From NCBI GenBank assembly GCA_015232315.1, contig JADFZZ010000005.1:1-64000 (forward strand): a stretch of 64,000 nt of DNA. Reading direction: 5' to 3'. This DNA comes from SAR324 cluster bacterium (GTDB lineage Bacteria; SAR324; NAC60-12). Positions 9,637 to 18,224 of this stretch are shown here, in pieces (position 1 is the first letter of the stretch; every line of letters starts with the position of its first letter). A program made the translations under genes and the position numbers. The notes under the pieces are model-generated. The model did no database searches. It was not told where the DNA came from and saw only the letters and a list, made by a program, of their open reading frames with translations.

Positions 9637-11256
9637 TCAGAAAGTCAGTGCCAGGCTGGTTCCTGTTTTTGGAAACCATTCTCCGGAATGTTTTTCTGTG
9701 CGGATCTGTCCTGATTCACTTTGAAAATATTCCGCGCTCACAAACAAATGAAGACTCAGATCATAGCCCAAGGGAACATCCGCGTAAAACGCCTGAGTCC
9801 ATGAAGACGATTTAAATTTAAATCCATGCGTTTCTTCATAGGGCAAATCTTGTTCATACGGACTAGGTTCACGCGAAAAATCCAGGTTTGTGTAGATCAA
9901 ACTGTACATTGGTTTCCAGGTATCCAGAAAATGAAACAGAATATTCATCCTGGCAGTTTTCAGTCGTGTCAGAAACTCAAATTGTCGTGCCTGAAGGTCC
10001 AGTTTTTCAGCTACAAGCGCGGGTGAATCCTCATCCGAAATAAATATTTCCTCCTTTTTGTCTTCGCCTGAACCGAAATACAAATCCATCTTGAACAATC
10101 GATTGTGGTAAAATATCCCGTATCGCTCAACACTCATGCGATGCGCAAAAAAGAGGTGTTTATGTCGTACCGCATATTGAATTTGCGGCAAAGACACATC
10201 AATGGAGTAAGAGCCATAATCCAGACCGCCACCAATATGCATGATTTCTGTCATGCGGCCATCATGAGGTCCCAACTCCCGTTCAGACCATTTGAAACGT
10301 TCTTCCCCAATGAGTAGTCGGGAAATGTCATACATGAAGGAAAAATGCGCATAATCGGCCTTGAGGCGATAATAAAACTGTGTTTGCGGTTCTTCATGCA
10401 GACTATAAGGCATCGGCGCGCTTCCGGTAATGAAAATTCGCTGAAATCCAAAGGGGCCAGCGGAAAGTTCACTGGACAATACCGGAGTGAAGTTATTTAC
10501 CCTGTTGCTGGAGGCTCCATAACGAGAGCCTGCGTTGAACCATAACCCGAGAATGGTGTCATTTTTATAAACCTGGGGAACCGGATAGAATTTCTGATTT
10601 TTTTCATAACGGGACATTATTTGATGTCCCTCCATCAGATGGTCCAGTTCCTTTTTAATCAATAGTGGTTCTCCCAATAATTGCTGTGGGTAAATTGTTT
10701 GATGAGAATCGCCGGTCTCATAACGACAATGGCTGAAGGGATAAGGATGTAAAAATTGAAAATTGGCGGAGATTCCTTTTTCCAGTATTATTTCATTCGG
10801 CTGAGTCACCTTGGTCAGCTTCCAGATGTTGCTTTTTTCAATCACGGTTTCTTCCCCTTTGGGCGTCAGGAATGAGATTTTGTCTTCAGAAAAATCAACG
10901 GCCCATCCTTCCACAAGATCCACAATCTGGTTGCGAAACAAGGTCTGGATTTGAATCATTGGCACTTCAGCGGCATTATGTATTTTGGAAACCGGGATCA
11001 AACCAATGGGATAATAAGCCAGATAGGTGATTTCATAACGGGAAATATTTCTGATGTCGCCCTGAATGGTCAGCAAATCAATGGATTCTTCATCCACATT
11101 CAGAATGATTCCTACTTCACGCTGGCAACTGCCGAAATAGACCGCATTGAGATTGATCGCATGAGTCATTCGTGCCGCACCCGCAAAAAACAGGACGCAC
11201 AGCAGAATTTTATAGAAAAAATGAAACTGCGGCCATGAGGGAGTATGGTGCTTCAT
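9637..11256 (-). CDS. Outer-membrane/envelope protein, paralogue 1 of a tandem pair
   Basis: This 539-residue protein has a signal peptide ending near THA-INLNAV. The ATG at 11256 is preferred over an adjacent upstream TTG because AAAGG lies at the right distance. The N-terminal domain (about 35-150) contains G-I-I-L-N-V-D-E-E-S-I-D-L-L-T-I, which is clearly related to the same part of the upstream gene. The C-terminal two thirds are rich in alternating aromatic/polar strands and end in LALTF, as expected for an outer-membrane beta-barrel. The coding regions of the pair overlap by 47 bp. I do not recognise a named family. Confidence 0.7.
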   Translation of the reverse strand: MKHHTPSWPQFHFFYKILLCVLFFAGAARMTHAINLNAVYFGSCQREVGIILNVDEESIDLLTIQGDIRNISRYEITYLAYYPIGLIPVSKIHNAAEVPMIQIQTLFRNQIVDLVEGWAVDFSEDKISFLTPKGEETVIEKSNIWKLTKVTQPNEIILEKGISANFQFLHPYPFSHCRYETGDSHQTIYPQQLLGEPLLIKKELDHLMEGHQIMSRYEKNQKFYPVPQVYKNDTILGLWFNAGSRYGASSNRVNNFTPVLSSELSAGPFGFQRIFITGSAPMPYSLHEEPQTQFYYRLKADYAHFSFMYDISRLLIGEERFKWSERELGPHDGRMTEIMHIGGGLDYGSYSIDVSLPQIQYAVRHKHLFFAHRMSVERYGIFYHNRLFKMDLYFGSGEDKKEEIFISDEDSPALVAEKLDLQARQFEFLTRLKTARMNILFHFLDTWKPMYSLIYTNLDFSREPSPYEQDLPYEETHGFKFKSSSWTQAFYADVPLGYDLSLHLFVSAEYFQSESGQIRTEKHSGEWFPKTGTSLALTF

Positions 11257-12838
11257 CAAAAGTGCCTTTCTTCTGGTTGAATTGGTAACTGTAATGTCTT
11301 AAAAAATAGTTCAGATATCCAGTCAGTGTCACATAATTGCCAAAACGATGTTGCAAATATGCGGAGGTTGTCAAGTTGCTGAAGGTGATGGAGTTTCGTG
11401 CTTCTGGAAATTCATCATGGTACGTGCCTGTTAAGCCGATTTGATCCATGCCCCAGTGAATTTCTTCATTCAATTCCCAGTCAAATCCGGCTCTTACAAA
11501 TTGTGCTTCCAATGAAAATTTTTCCAGGGACTGCGACAAGGCAATGGATTCTGGAGAAATCAGATTAAAATCCTGAAATTCATGCGAGTGAATGAGTTGA
11601 ATATTTTCACGACCGGGCGATTTGACATCATTGGTGATGAGCGACATGATGCCTCTGAACTTCAGTGTTTCCCGCGTATGTTGCAATCGAAACACAGGTG
11701 CGGCCTGAGTTGCCAGAACTTCCCGGAAAATATCATTGCCATGGATTCCAATCACAGGATAAAAGCCACCGCCTGAAAAAGACCAGGCACCCCAGTCAAC
11801 GCCTGTCATGGCCATATAATTGAATTGAGGCAGAATCGCTATTTTCTTTTCCGAGGATTGCTTCAGAAATTCCTGAAAAAATAGTCGGTTATCAATCATG
11901 AAGCCTTTGCCGATTTGCATCGCAATCGGATTTCCCGCAAAAAATCCATTGAAAAAATGGGACTTCACTTCAGTACGAACCGCAAACACAGCTTCCGCAT
12001 TGGGTAGCCATTCCAATGGTTTGGTTCCAAGAACAAACAGGCTTTGATGAGAATAGGGGCGACCATTGGACCATTGAAAATAAAAGGGTGGGCCAACTCG
12101 AAGTTCCTGATTTTTGAGATCCTGCAAATAAACCAGGCCCAGTTGTGTGGCTGTGTCATATAAAAAAGGTCGGGCATAGAAGCGGGTGCGCTGTTGAAAG
12201 CGCTCCAGTTCCTCAAAGCCTTTCTGGAATCGGGACAGGAACTGGCTGATTTTAATTTGGTCACTGATCATTCGGGTCGGGCGGGTTTCCGCATCATGTT
12301 CAGGGTGCTGTGCGGCGCATTCAGGCAGATTCCGGCCAACTCCCAGGTGGACAGATTCATAGTTTGAAACCGTCACCGGAGATTGAGGGATGATTTCCGG
12401 TGTGCTGATTTTAACAATTTTCTGTATATCCATAAAAAAAGTTTTTCCTTCCAGATCATAAAACACGACCCAGTTTTCAATGAAGCGAATAGGCCATCCT
12501 GTAAAATTGGCTTTTTGATCTCCATTGATACTGACACTTCTCAAAAAATCAGCGGCACCACCGGATAAATCAATTTGTGAGACAGGATTGGAAATCAGAT
12601 TATAGATGAGCACATGATTCAATTCATGGGCCGGAAGTGTGTCATAGCGCCCTTCCAGGGTCAGCAGATGAATCGTCTGATCATCCACATTGATGATATG
12701 ACCACTTTTGGCATGGCAGGATTTATCAATCAGGGAATAAATCTCAATGGCCTGACTCAGTCGCGGATGTAAAAAACAGCCGAAGGCCAGATAGAAAAGA
12801 ACAGAATTAACAAAAATTCGCTGAACTGAACGTGACAT
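11210..12838 (-). CDS. Outer-membrane/envelope protein, paralogue 2 of a tandem pair
   Basis: This 542-residue protein has a signal peptide ending near SQA-IEIYSL and a mature N-terminus with SGHIINVDDQTIHLLTLEG. That matches the corresponding IILNVDEESIDLLTIQG of the downstream paralogue. The remainder looks like amphipathic beta strands (for example YSLMAAVSFFL at the end), consistent with an outer-membrane barrel. It lies between a histidine phosphatase (3 bp upstream) and its paralogue (overlapping), so the three are probably co-transcribed. The function is unknown. The duplication is old: the two proteins align in architecture but differ at most positions. Confidence 0.7.
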   Translation of the reverse strand: MSRSVQRIFVNSVLFYLAFGCFLHPRLSQAIEIYSLIDKSCHAKSGHIINVDDQTIHLLTLEGRYDTLPAHELNHVLIYNLISNPVSQIDLSGGAADFLRSVSINGDQKANFTGWPIRFIENWVVFYDLEGKTFFMDIQKIVKISTPEIIPQSPVTVSNYESVHLGVGRNLPECAAQHPEHDAETRPTRMISDQIKISQFLSRFQKGFEELERFQQRTRFYARPFLYDTATQLGLVYLQDLKNQELRVGPPFYFQWSNGRPYSHQSLFVLGTKPLEWLPNAEAVFAVRTEVKSHFFNGFFAGNPIAMQIGKGFMIDNRLFFQEFLKQSSEKKIAILPQFNYMAMTGVDWGAWSFSGGGFYPVIGIHGNDIFREVLATQAAPVFRLQHTRETLKFRGIMSLITNDVKSPGRENIQLIHSHEFQDFNLISPESIALSQSLEKFSLEAQFVRAGFDWELNEEIHWGMDQIGLTGTYHDEFPEARNSITFSNLTTSAYLQHRFGNYVTLTGYLNYFLRHYSYQFNQKKGTFDEAPYSLMAAVSFFL

Positions 12839-12841
12839 GAG

Positions 12842-13528
12842 TTATTCCTGATACAATTTGGATAGTGGCATAGCACCGGATTGCCCGCGCCATGCCCAGT
12901 GAAAATTTTCTCCGGAATTCCAGCAGAACAACCCTTCCAGCATCCAGGGCCACATTTCAGGAGAGAGGGTTGTGATTCCCGATAAATAATATGCCAGACA
13001 GGAAATCACGGTGTCATGAGTGATATAAATGTTAAGTTCTCTGGCGTTTTTTGCCGGAGGACATTGACTGATTATGCGTGGAACACCTTGTGAGAGTGGA
13101 ATGACACCGGGAATGAGTTCACCTTGTAATTGCAGATTGATCAAGCCCAGCGGACCCACTTCAAGAAATATTGTTCCCGCTTGCCTGATATTTTCCACAA
13201 ACGCACCCGGTTCCTTGAGAATCGGCAAGGGAATGACATCGGTTTTCAAGCCAAGGGTTTCCATGATAATGCGTCCTGTTTCCATACAACGCCCCATGGA
13301 ACTGGAATAAATCCCGGAAACTGAAAAAGGTAGCGTTTGTGCCCAGTTCCGCACCATTTCAATTCCTTCCGGTGTTAATGGAATGGCGGCGCCGGAGGTT
13401 CGTTCCGGGATTGCGTAGCGGGTTGAATGTCTGAGGAACAGAGAAGCGCCGGTATCCACGGGAACAAGATTCATGGAGGTTTCCATCAATGGATGGGGAG
13501 AGGTGTTAAAAATCATCCATTCTTCCAT
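12842..13528 (-). CDS. Histidine phosphatase superfamily protein
   Basis: This 228-residue cytoplasmic protein has the catalytic signature FLRHSTRY (the RHG-like motif, near residue 33) and the downstream YSSSMGRCMETG segment where phosphatases have SxxxR. It also has IYITHDTVISCL, which supplies the second active-site histidine. The family transfers phosphate through a phospho-histidine on substrates from sugars to proteins. The arrangement (HSTRY, then HDT) is closer to the acid-phosphatase branch than to phosphoglycerate mutase. GGAGA precedes the ATG. It heads a probable operon with the two envelope paralogues. Confidence 0.78.
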   Translation of the reverse strand: MEEWMIFNTSPHPLMETSMNLVPVDTGASLFLRHSTRYAIPERTSGAAIPLTPEGIEMVRNWAQTLPFSVSGIYSSSMGRCMETGRIIMETLGLKTDVIPLPILKEPGAFVENIRQAGTIFLEVGPLGLINLQLQGELIPGVIPLSQGVPRIISQCPPAKNARELNIYITHDTVISCLAYYLSGITTLSPEMWPWMLEGLFCWNSGENFHWAWRGQSGAMPLSKLYQE

Positions 13529-13649
13529 GCGTTCTCCGATCTAATGAATTTTTTGATTGACTCAATCCAATATTCAAAGCCGCAAATTATATATCCAATT
13601 TAGGGGCGGGGTTCAAGGTAACATTTCATGGCAAGAGGTTTTTTAGAAT

Positions 13650-13719
13650 TGCAAAAAACCACTTGTTCTGTGAGATCCATCACGTTACATACCATTGTAG
13701 AACAGGTTTGTTTTTTGCA
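13650..13719. repeat. Imperfect inverted repeat upstream of receptor-like gene
   Basis: The arm TGCAAAAAACCACTTGTTCT (13650-13669) pairs imperfectly with AGAAC...TTTTTTGCA (13699-13719) across a 29-base loop. It lies about 50 bp upstream of the start at 13771. It could be the terminus pair of a small element, an operator, or a terminator for leftward transcription. Confidence 0.5.
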
Positions 13720-13770
13720 GGAGCATCCGCATAAACCCTACAACATTGTGTTTCTTTTCCGGGAGTGTTC

Positions 13771-14901
13771 ATGAAAATTCGAATAATGCTGGGAGTCGCG
13801 TTATTAATTCAAACTTTGATTCTGTGTTTTTCCTTCATTCTCTGGGAAAATATTCAACCTGTTGACGATGGCTTTGTTTTAACCCTGTCCATGCTGATAT
13901 TTTTGATGGGAATTTTGATGACTTTGATTTTATTGGTATTGTTTCTCTTGTTTGTAGGAACGTTCATTCCATTGATGCGGAGTCTTCAAAGTGCGGCCAA
14001 TTTTGATTTTTCAATCCCGGTTCCTGGAGAAAGCCAGCATGAATTAGGTCTGATCGGCAAAGAACTCAACCAGTTGATTTCCGGTTCATCTCGTTTGCAG
14101 ACACATCTCAAGGATCATCATACCATGCTCAAAACAAACAATGTCAGTTTGAGTAATCTGATTCAAAGACTACAGGACATTGCTGGAAAAACCCTGAAAG
14201 ATCTAAAATCTTTTGAACATCATGCCAAGTTGACCATCCATGAAATTCAGCACCGTACCCAGAAAAACCAGGATTTTGATAACCTGCTGGAAGATCTCGG
14301 GGAAAAAATGTGCAACATTCAGGAGGAAATACAAAGTGGACTAAAATCAAATCAGGAAGATATCAAAAACCTGAATGTTGTCAGTGGACAATCCGATTCC
14401 ATCGAACGCAGTACCAAGCAAATCATGGAATTGGTGAATCAGACCGCAACCCTGGCATTGAATGCCGCAATTGAAGCGTCCAAAGCCGGCGAGCATGGAA
14501 AAGGATTTGCCGTGGTTGCTGAGGAGATGCGCAATATTGCCAATAAAATCAAAAATTTCGCTCATGACATTAAAACACAGAGTAACCAGATCAATGACAG
14601 TGTTGTGGTCGCTGAGGAAACATTGAAAAAAACAAGGACAATTCTCGTACACATTGACACCATTTCCAAAACTGGAAAAGAAACGGTGGAACACCTTCAA
14701 GCCATGATTGATAAAATGGAACATCAGGTTTCTGATATTGAGCGTCAAATGGGCAGTTTTTCAGAACGCTCCCACGACCGTGTTCAAAGCTTCAAGGAAC
14801 TGGACGAAATAGCTTATGAACAAATGCGGATTTTTAAGAAACTGGAAGAAATCACCCTTCAATTTGCCAAACTGAATATTTCTGGCATTACTCACTCCTG
14901 A
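13771..14901 (+). CDS. MCP-like membrane protein without periplasmic sensor
   Basis: The ATG at 13771 is preferred over the GTG at 13765 because GGGAG ends five bases before it. The 376-residue protein has two closely spaced membrane helices (about 5-25 and 35-70) with almost no periplasmic loop, then a HAMP-like linker and a shortened coiled coil. The chemoreceptor tip is clear: ATLALNAAIEASKAGEHGKG followed by FAVVAEEMRNIA. It retains the CheA/CheW-binding hairpin but cannot sense the periplasm directly. It may sense membrane state, cytoplasmic ligands or partner proteins. It is followed after 10 bp by the O-antigen ligase-like gene. Confidence 0.85.
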   Translation: MKIRIMLGVALLIQTLILCFSFILWENIQPVDDGFVLTLSMLIFLMGILMTLILLVLFLLFVGTFIPLMRSLQSAANFDFSIPVPGESQHELGLIGKELNQLISGSSRLQTHLKDHHTMLKTNNVSLSNLIQRLQDIAGKTLKDLKSFEHHAKLTIHEIQHRTQKNQDFDNLLEDLGEKMCNIQEEIQSGLKSNQEDIKNLNVVSGQSDSIERSTKQIMELVNQTATLALNAAIEASKAGEHGKGFAVVAEEMRNIANKIKNFAHDIKTQSNQINDSVVVAEETLKKTRTILVHIDTISKTGKETVEHLQAMIDKMEHQVSDIERQMGSFSERSHDRVQSFKELDEIAYEQMRIFKKLEEITLQFAKLNISGITHS

Positions 14902-14911
14902 TCTGACAGCT

Positions 14912-16225
14912 TTGTTGAAAACAACACCTTCCGCACTCATCCGATTTTTTCTGTATTCATTGTTTGCACTCAGCACTTTTTCCATAGCAGGGAGCAGTGC
15001 GGCCGCCATGTTGATGACGCTGGTGCTACTCTATCATATTAAATTGAATCCGGAGACGCTTCAATTCCAGCATCCTTTGACCACGCTGTTGGCGTTATGG
15101 TTTCTCTGGGAAATATTCGCCGCGTTTTTTACCCCTGCCGTGACAGACAGTCTGCTCCATTTACGGTACCAATGGCGCTTTCTGATTCCGCTGGTTGTAT
15201 GGAATGCGTTTCCCTATGTGAAAAATCGAAAGGTATTGCTGATATTTGGTGTCTTTCTGATGCTTATTTCTGTTTATGGCATCATCCAGTATTATTATGG
15301 CGTTGACTGGTTGCGACCTGAAGGACGAAAGAGTATCACGCCCTACATGCCGGACAATGTGACAACAGGTGTGTTTCATGCCAAAGGGAATTTCAGTCAT
15401 CACCTGACCTATGCGCATTATCTGCTGTTATCCTTCCCTGTTTTTGTTTCATTAGCTGTCAATCGTGGTCAGTCCCTCAAATTTCGTCTATTCACCCTTG
15501 TGACCGCCTGTTTGACAGGCCTGGCCATCTTGTTTTCCCTGGGTAGAAGTTCATGGATTGGCGCAATCGTGGCTCTTTGCATCCTATGTTTAAGACTTCC
15601 CAAAAAAATAATTTTGTTGATTGCGGGCGTGGGGGTTCTTGCCGTAGTGGTGCTATTGCCCGTCGCTCACCTGGGCGATTCCTTTGAAAAATATCAGCAA
15701 CCGATTGAATCCGGACTCAAAGCCCGACTGGACAGCATGTTTGTCGCACGTCTTCAATCGGATCGGTTTGCCATGTGGGAGACTGGCATCATGTCGATCA
15801 AGGATCATTTCTGGTTTGGCATTGGCTGGAAAAATGACACGGTTGTGATGGACAAATATCGCCAGCAAATTACAGAAAGAAATGGACATATTTTTTGGAA
15901 CAAGGCTTCGGCAGGCATTCACAACATCTATCTTCAAATGTTTGTATATCTGGGTTTTCCGGGATTACTGCTCTATCTGGGGCTGTGGGGGTGCATGTTC
16001 CGTTGGAATTATCAAAACATCCGGTTATCCCAGCCTGCTTCCTTGGAAAATGGAATTTTGTGGGGCATGTCCGCAGGCTGGATGGGATTCATGCTGGCAG
16101 GTTTTTTTGAAAATGATTTTATGGATGGAGAAACCCAGACTTTGTTGTTTATGCTGTGGGGCTGGAGTTTGTTTCTGGGCAGTGAATTACGTAAAAAATC
16201 TCAGTCCTTAGCAGAAAATAACTGA
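14912..16225 (+). CDS. O-antigen ligase/polymerase-like membrane protein (Wzy_C family)
   Basis: This polytopic protein of 437 residues has about ten hydrophobic helices. The family motif region GRSSWIGAIVALCIL (about residues 212-226) and a large periplasmic loop, with YRQQITERNGHIFW and then AGIHNIYLQ, match the WaaL/Wzy_C superfamily. These enzymes transfer glycan from an undecaprenyl carrier to lipid A core or protein, or polymerise it. The start is a TTG (14912, or the next codon, also TTG). No ATG lies before the first membrane helix, so a weak non-ATG start is inferred. No glycosyltransferases flank it. Its 3' end overlaps the converging DUF58 gene by 25 bp. Confidence 0.8.
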   Translation: MLKTTPSALIRFFLYSLFALSTFSIAGSSAAAMLMTLVLLYHIKLNPETLQFQHPLTTLLALWFLWEIFAAFFTPAVTDSLLHLRYQWRFLIPLVVWNAFPYVKNRKVLLIFGVFLMLISVYGIIQYYYGVDWLRPEGRKSITPYMPDNVTTGVFHAKGNFSHHLTYAHYLLLSFPVFVSLAVNRGQSLKFRLFTLVTACLTGLAILFSLGRSSWIGAIVALCILCLRLPKKIILLIAGVGVLAVVVLLPVAHLGDSFEKYQQPIESGLKARLDSMFVARLQSDRFAMWETGIMSIKDHFWFGIGWKNDTVVMDKYRQQITERNGHIFWNKASAGIHNIYLQMFVYLGFPGLLLYLGLWGCMFRWNYQNIRLSQPASLENGILWGMSAGWMGFMLAGFFENDFMDGETQTLLFMLWGWSLFLGSELRKKSQSLAENN

Positions 16226-17268
16226 GGTTCCCGTTCGAAAAGCTCATACAAACTCACAGTGTTTTCAGGTTGTGTGAATTGACCCGCAGACAATAACTTA
16301 TGCGGATGATCCGGTAAGTCTGCCAACCAAAATCCGATTTCTTCCATTGTTGTTCTGCATTGGCCATCAAATCCCCATAAATTAATTTTTTGCTGTTTTT
16401 CCAATAGAATAGACGTCAGTGAAAAAGCCCTTGATAAAAATATTTCGTAGTCTTCCAGAGTTGTCGCTTTCAAGGGATCACAATAAAAATGAAAAGTCTC
16501 ATGGGCTTGGGGCCTTGTATATTCATTCAATATTATATCCAGTGACGCTGCCGTTTTTTTCCAATGGATATGCCTGACAGAATCGCCTGATTGATAGGGT
16601 TTAAGCTGAAAAAATTCATGATCGCCCAGAAGGTTGTGTTCCTGATTTTCATGGAACTCTTCTTTCATGATTGATTTAAGACGAACAGAATATCTGGCTG
16701 GCGGAATAACCAGTTCAAAATGACATGCCATTCGTTTGAATTTATCAAATAAACCAAAAGGAAATTGGGTGCGGCATTCTGCTGTGACCTGCCTGTAGAT
16801 TCCTCGTGATAAAGGATTTCCGGTTAGAGAAATGGTTTGTAGCGTATCAGGAGGCAGGACCGGTAAAATATGGTTTGTGTCCCATTCAGGGATCAAAATA
16901 TGAAGTCCGATGATGGGCAACGTATGATGAGAATTACGAACAGTGGCTTTTAATACAATATTTTCTCCGGAGGGCTGATATTCAGAGGCAGACAATTCAA
17001 TGGAAAAATGCCTCATGACCCTTTCAGAAAGCCATCCAGAGAGGATCATTCCGTTCAGGAAAAACCCCAAAGCAATATACAGCGTATTTATTCCGGTATT
17101 GATCGCGCCAATTCCCAACAAGGTCGTGATGATCGTAAACCAGAAACCAACTTTGGTGAATTGCAGTCCTCTGTTGGTTTGAGGAAACCATAGTTTTAAT
17201 TTCCACCAGCGCTTGGGATCGGACTGTTTTTGATCATGGATGGAAGGCTTATGTGTTTTCTTCCGCAT
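16201..17268 (-). CDS. DUF58 domain membrane protein
   Basis: This 355-residue protein has two adjacent membrane helices (about 40-85), then a beta-rich segment. The DUF58 core follows, with FFQLKPYQSGDSVRHIHWKK (about 240-260) and a downstream von Willebrand A-like region. DUF58 proteins are usually encoded with a MoxR ATPase and a transglutaminase-like membrane protein and are thought to work in a chaperone-like or envelope-assembly complex. Neither partner is present here. The gene starts inside the 3' end of the HD-domain gene (20-bp overlap), so the two are probably co-translated. Confidence 0.85.
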   Translation of the reverse strand: MRKKTHKPSIHDQKQSDPKRWWKLKLWFPQTNRGLQFTKVGFWFTIITTLLGIGAINTGINTLYIALGFFLNGMILSGWLSERVMRHFSIELSASEYQPSGENIVLKATVRNSHHTLPIIGLHILIPEWDTNHILPVLPPDTLQTISLTGNPLSRGIYRQVTAECRTQFPFGLFDKFKRMACHFELVIPPARYSVRLKSIMKEEFHENQEHNLLGDHEFFQLKPYQSGDSVRHIHWKKTAASLDIILNEYTRPQAHETFHFYCDPLKATTLEDYEIFLSRAFSLTSILLEKQQKINLWGFDGQCRTTMEEIGFWLADLPDHPHKLLSAGQFTQPENTVSLYELFEREPQLFSAKD

Positions 17269-17848
17269 TGCTTTCCTGATGAAATATTCTGAGTTGTTTT
17301 AAAAAATCATCAATGCCGGCAATTTTGTTTTCCTCACAATAATCCGTCAGCCATTCCCATTGTTTTATCAAAAAAGCATCTAACCGTGATTTTTGAGATA
17401 CATTCAGTGTTTGTGCCTGCTGAATCTCATACATGAATGCTACGATATCCAGAATTTTGAGGTCTGTTTTCAAGGCCTGATTTTCGTGAACGCCAAGTCC
17501 TATTAAAAAAGTTTCCTGTATCTGATCAAGTCTGAGCCTCAGTTCCTTGTTTTTGAGTCCGGGAAGAATATCTCCGGTTGCGGATTCATGAAGATCGTGT
17601 GTTATGGCTAACACAATCAATTCATTCCTTTTTTCCTCGTCATAACCCCGAAATCTGCTCCAGTACAGTGCCAGAAACGCAGTGCAGAAACTATGCTGCC
17701 CAACGTTCCAGTTTCCAAATCCGGAAACCGTAAACGCTCTTGGAATTTTAAATAAATTCATAAGGACATCAAGATTGGGAGAATCCTGGATTTCAGATAA
17801 ATATCCCTGGGGTGTCAGTATATCTAAGGGTGCAGGAGTATGGCCCAT
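17249..17848 (-). CDS. HD-domain hydrolase, YfbR-like nucleotidase
   Basis: This 199-residue protein has the metal-binding set of an HD domain: His52 in VGQHSF, His84-Asp85 in THDLHESATGDI, and Asp134 in KILDIV. The HDLHESATGDILPGLK stretch closely resembles YfbR-type 5'-deoxynucleotidases, which have HDASEVLTGDLPTPVK. These dephosphorylate dNMPs. Assignment to YfbR rather than another HD enzyme is an inference. It is probably cytoplasmic and overlaps the DUF58 gene downstream. Confidence 0.75.
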   Translation of the reverse strand: MGHTPAPLDILTPQGYLSEIQDSPNLDVLMNLFKIPRAFTVSGFGNWNVGQHSFCTAFLALYWSRFRGYDEEKRNELIVLAITHDLHESATGDILPGLKNKELRLRLDQIQETFLIGLGVHENQALKTDLKILDIVAFMYEIQQAQTLNVSQKSRLDAFLIKQWEWLTDYCEENKIAGIDDFLKQLRIFHQESNAEENT

Positions 17849-17894
17849 AAAGTTCCCTAAATATTACATTTATTAAAAATGAAAGTTCAAAAGA

Positions 17895-17923
17895 TTGACA
17901 TCCTGTACGCTTCATGTTCTAAT
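17895..17923 (+). promoter_or_regulatory. Sigma70 promoter of the 63-residue protein gene
   Basis: A perfect -35 TTGACA (17895-17900), a 17-bp spacer and -10 TCTAAT (17918-17923). The predicted start is near 17930, inside the palindrome listed next. Confidence 0.65.
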
Positions 17924-17924
17924 A

Positions 17925-17939
17925 GTACCACAATGGTAC
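17925..17939. promoter_or_regulatory. Operator-like palindrome over the transcription start
   Basis: GTACCA-CAA-TGGTAC is a perfect 6+6 inverted repeat with a 3-base centre. It begins one base after the -10 box, a position where a bound repressor would block initiation. Confidence 0.5.
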
Positions 17940-17966
17940 AAATTAAACAATAAATGCAGGAGGCGT

Positions 17967-18158
17967 ATGAAAAACACTAATAAGAAACATGCAATCAATC
18001 ATGAAGAGATTCAACAATCGTTGGAGTCGTTTTTAAAAAAAGGTGGAAAAATTGATGTACTCCCCCCTCAACGAGTCGTTACCAGAGAAAAAGTGGGTGG
18101 TGACAAATGGGGAATGTACATTGCTCTTGAAGATATTCAACCAAATTCATGGAATTAA
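17967..18158 (+). CDS. Small protein of unknown function (63 aa)
   Basis: The start at 17967 is set by a strong ribosome-binding site (GCAGGAGGC, five bases away). An in-frame upstream ATG at 17895 lies inside the promoter and is rejected. The product is a basic soluble protein with a helical segment (HEEIQQSLESFLKKGGKI) followed by VLPPQRVV. It has no cysteine and no membrane segment. The layout helix-GGKI-x-x-LPP is compact and looks like a real small regulator or adaptor, but I cannot name the family. It stands alone between its own promoter and a terminator, so it is a monocistronic, probably regulated gene. Confidence 0.8.
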   Translation: MKNTNKKHAINHEEIQQSLESFLKKGGKIDVLPPQRVVTREKVGGDKWGMYIALEDIQPNSWN

Positions 18159-18176
18159 ACATTGAAGACGGGAAGG

Positions 18177-18203
18177 CCTGCGGGAATTTTTTATTCCCGC
18201 AGG
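18177..18203 (+). terminator. Intrinsic terminator after the small gene
   Basis: A perfect 11-bp stem (CCTGCGGGAAT / ATTCCCGCAGG) with a five-base T loop, followed by TTGTTTG. It lies 18 bp beyond the stop at 18158. It also lies just beyond the end of the converging gene at 18225 and could serve both. Confidence 0.8.
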
Positions 18204-18224
18204 TTGTTTGCTATGAAGGGACAA

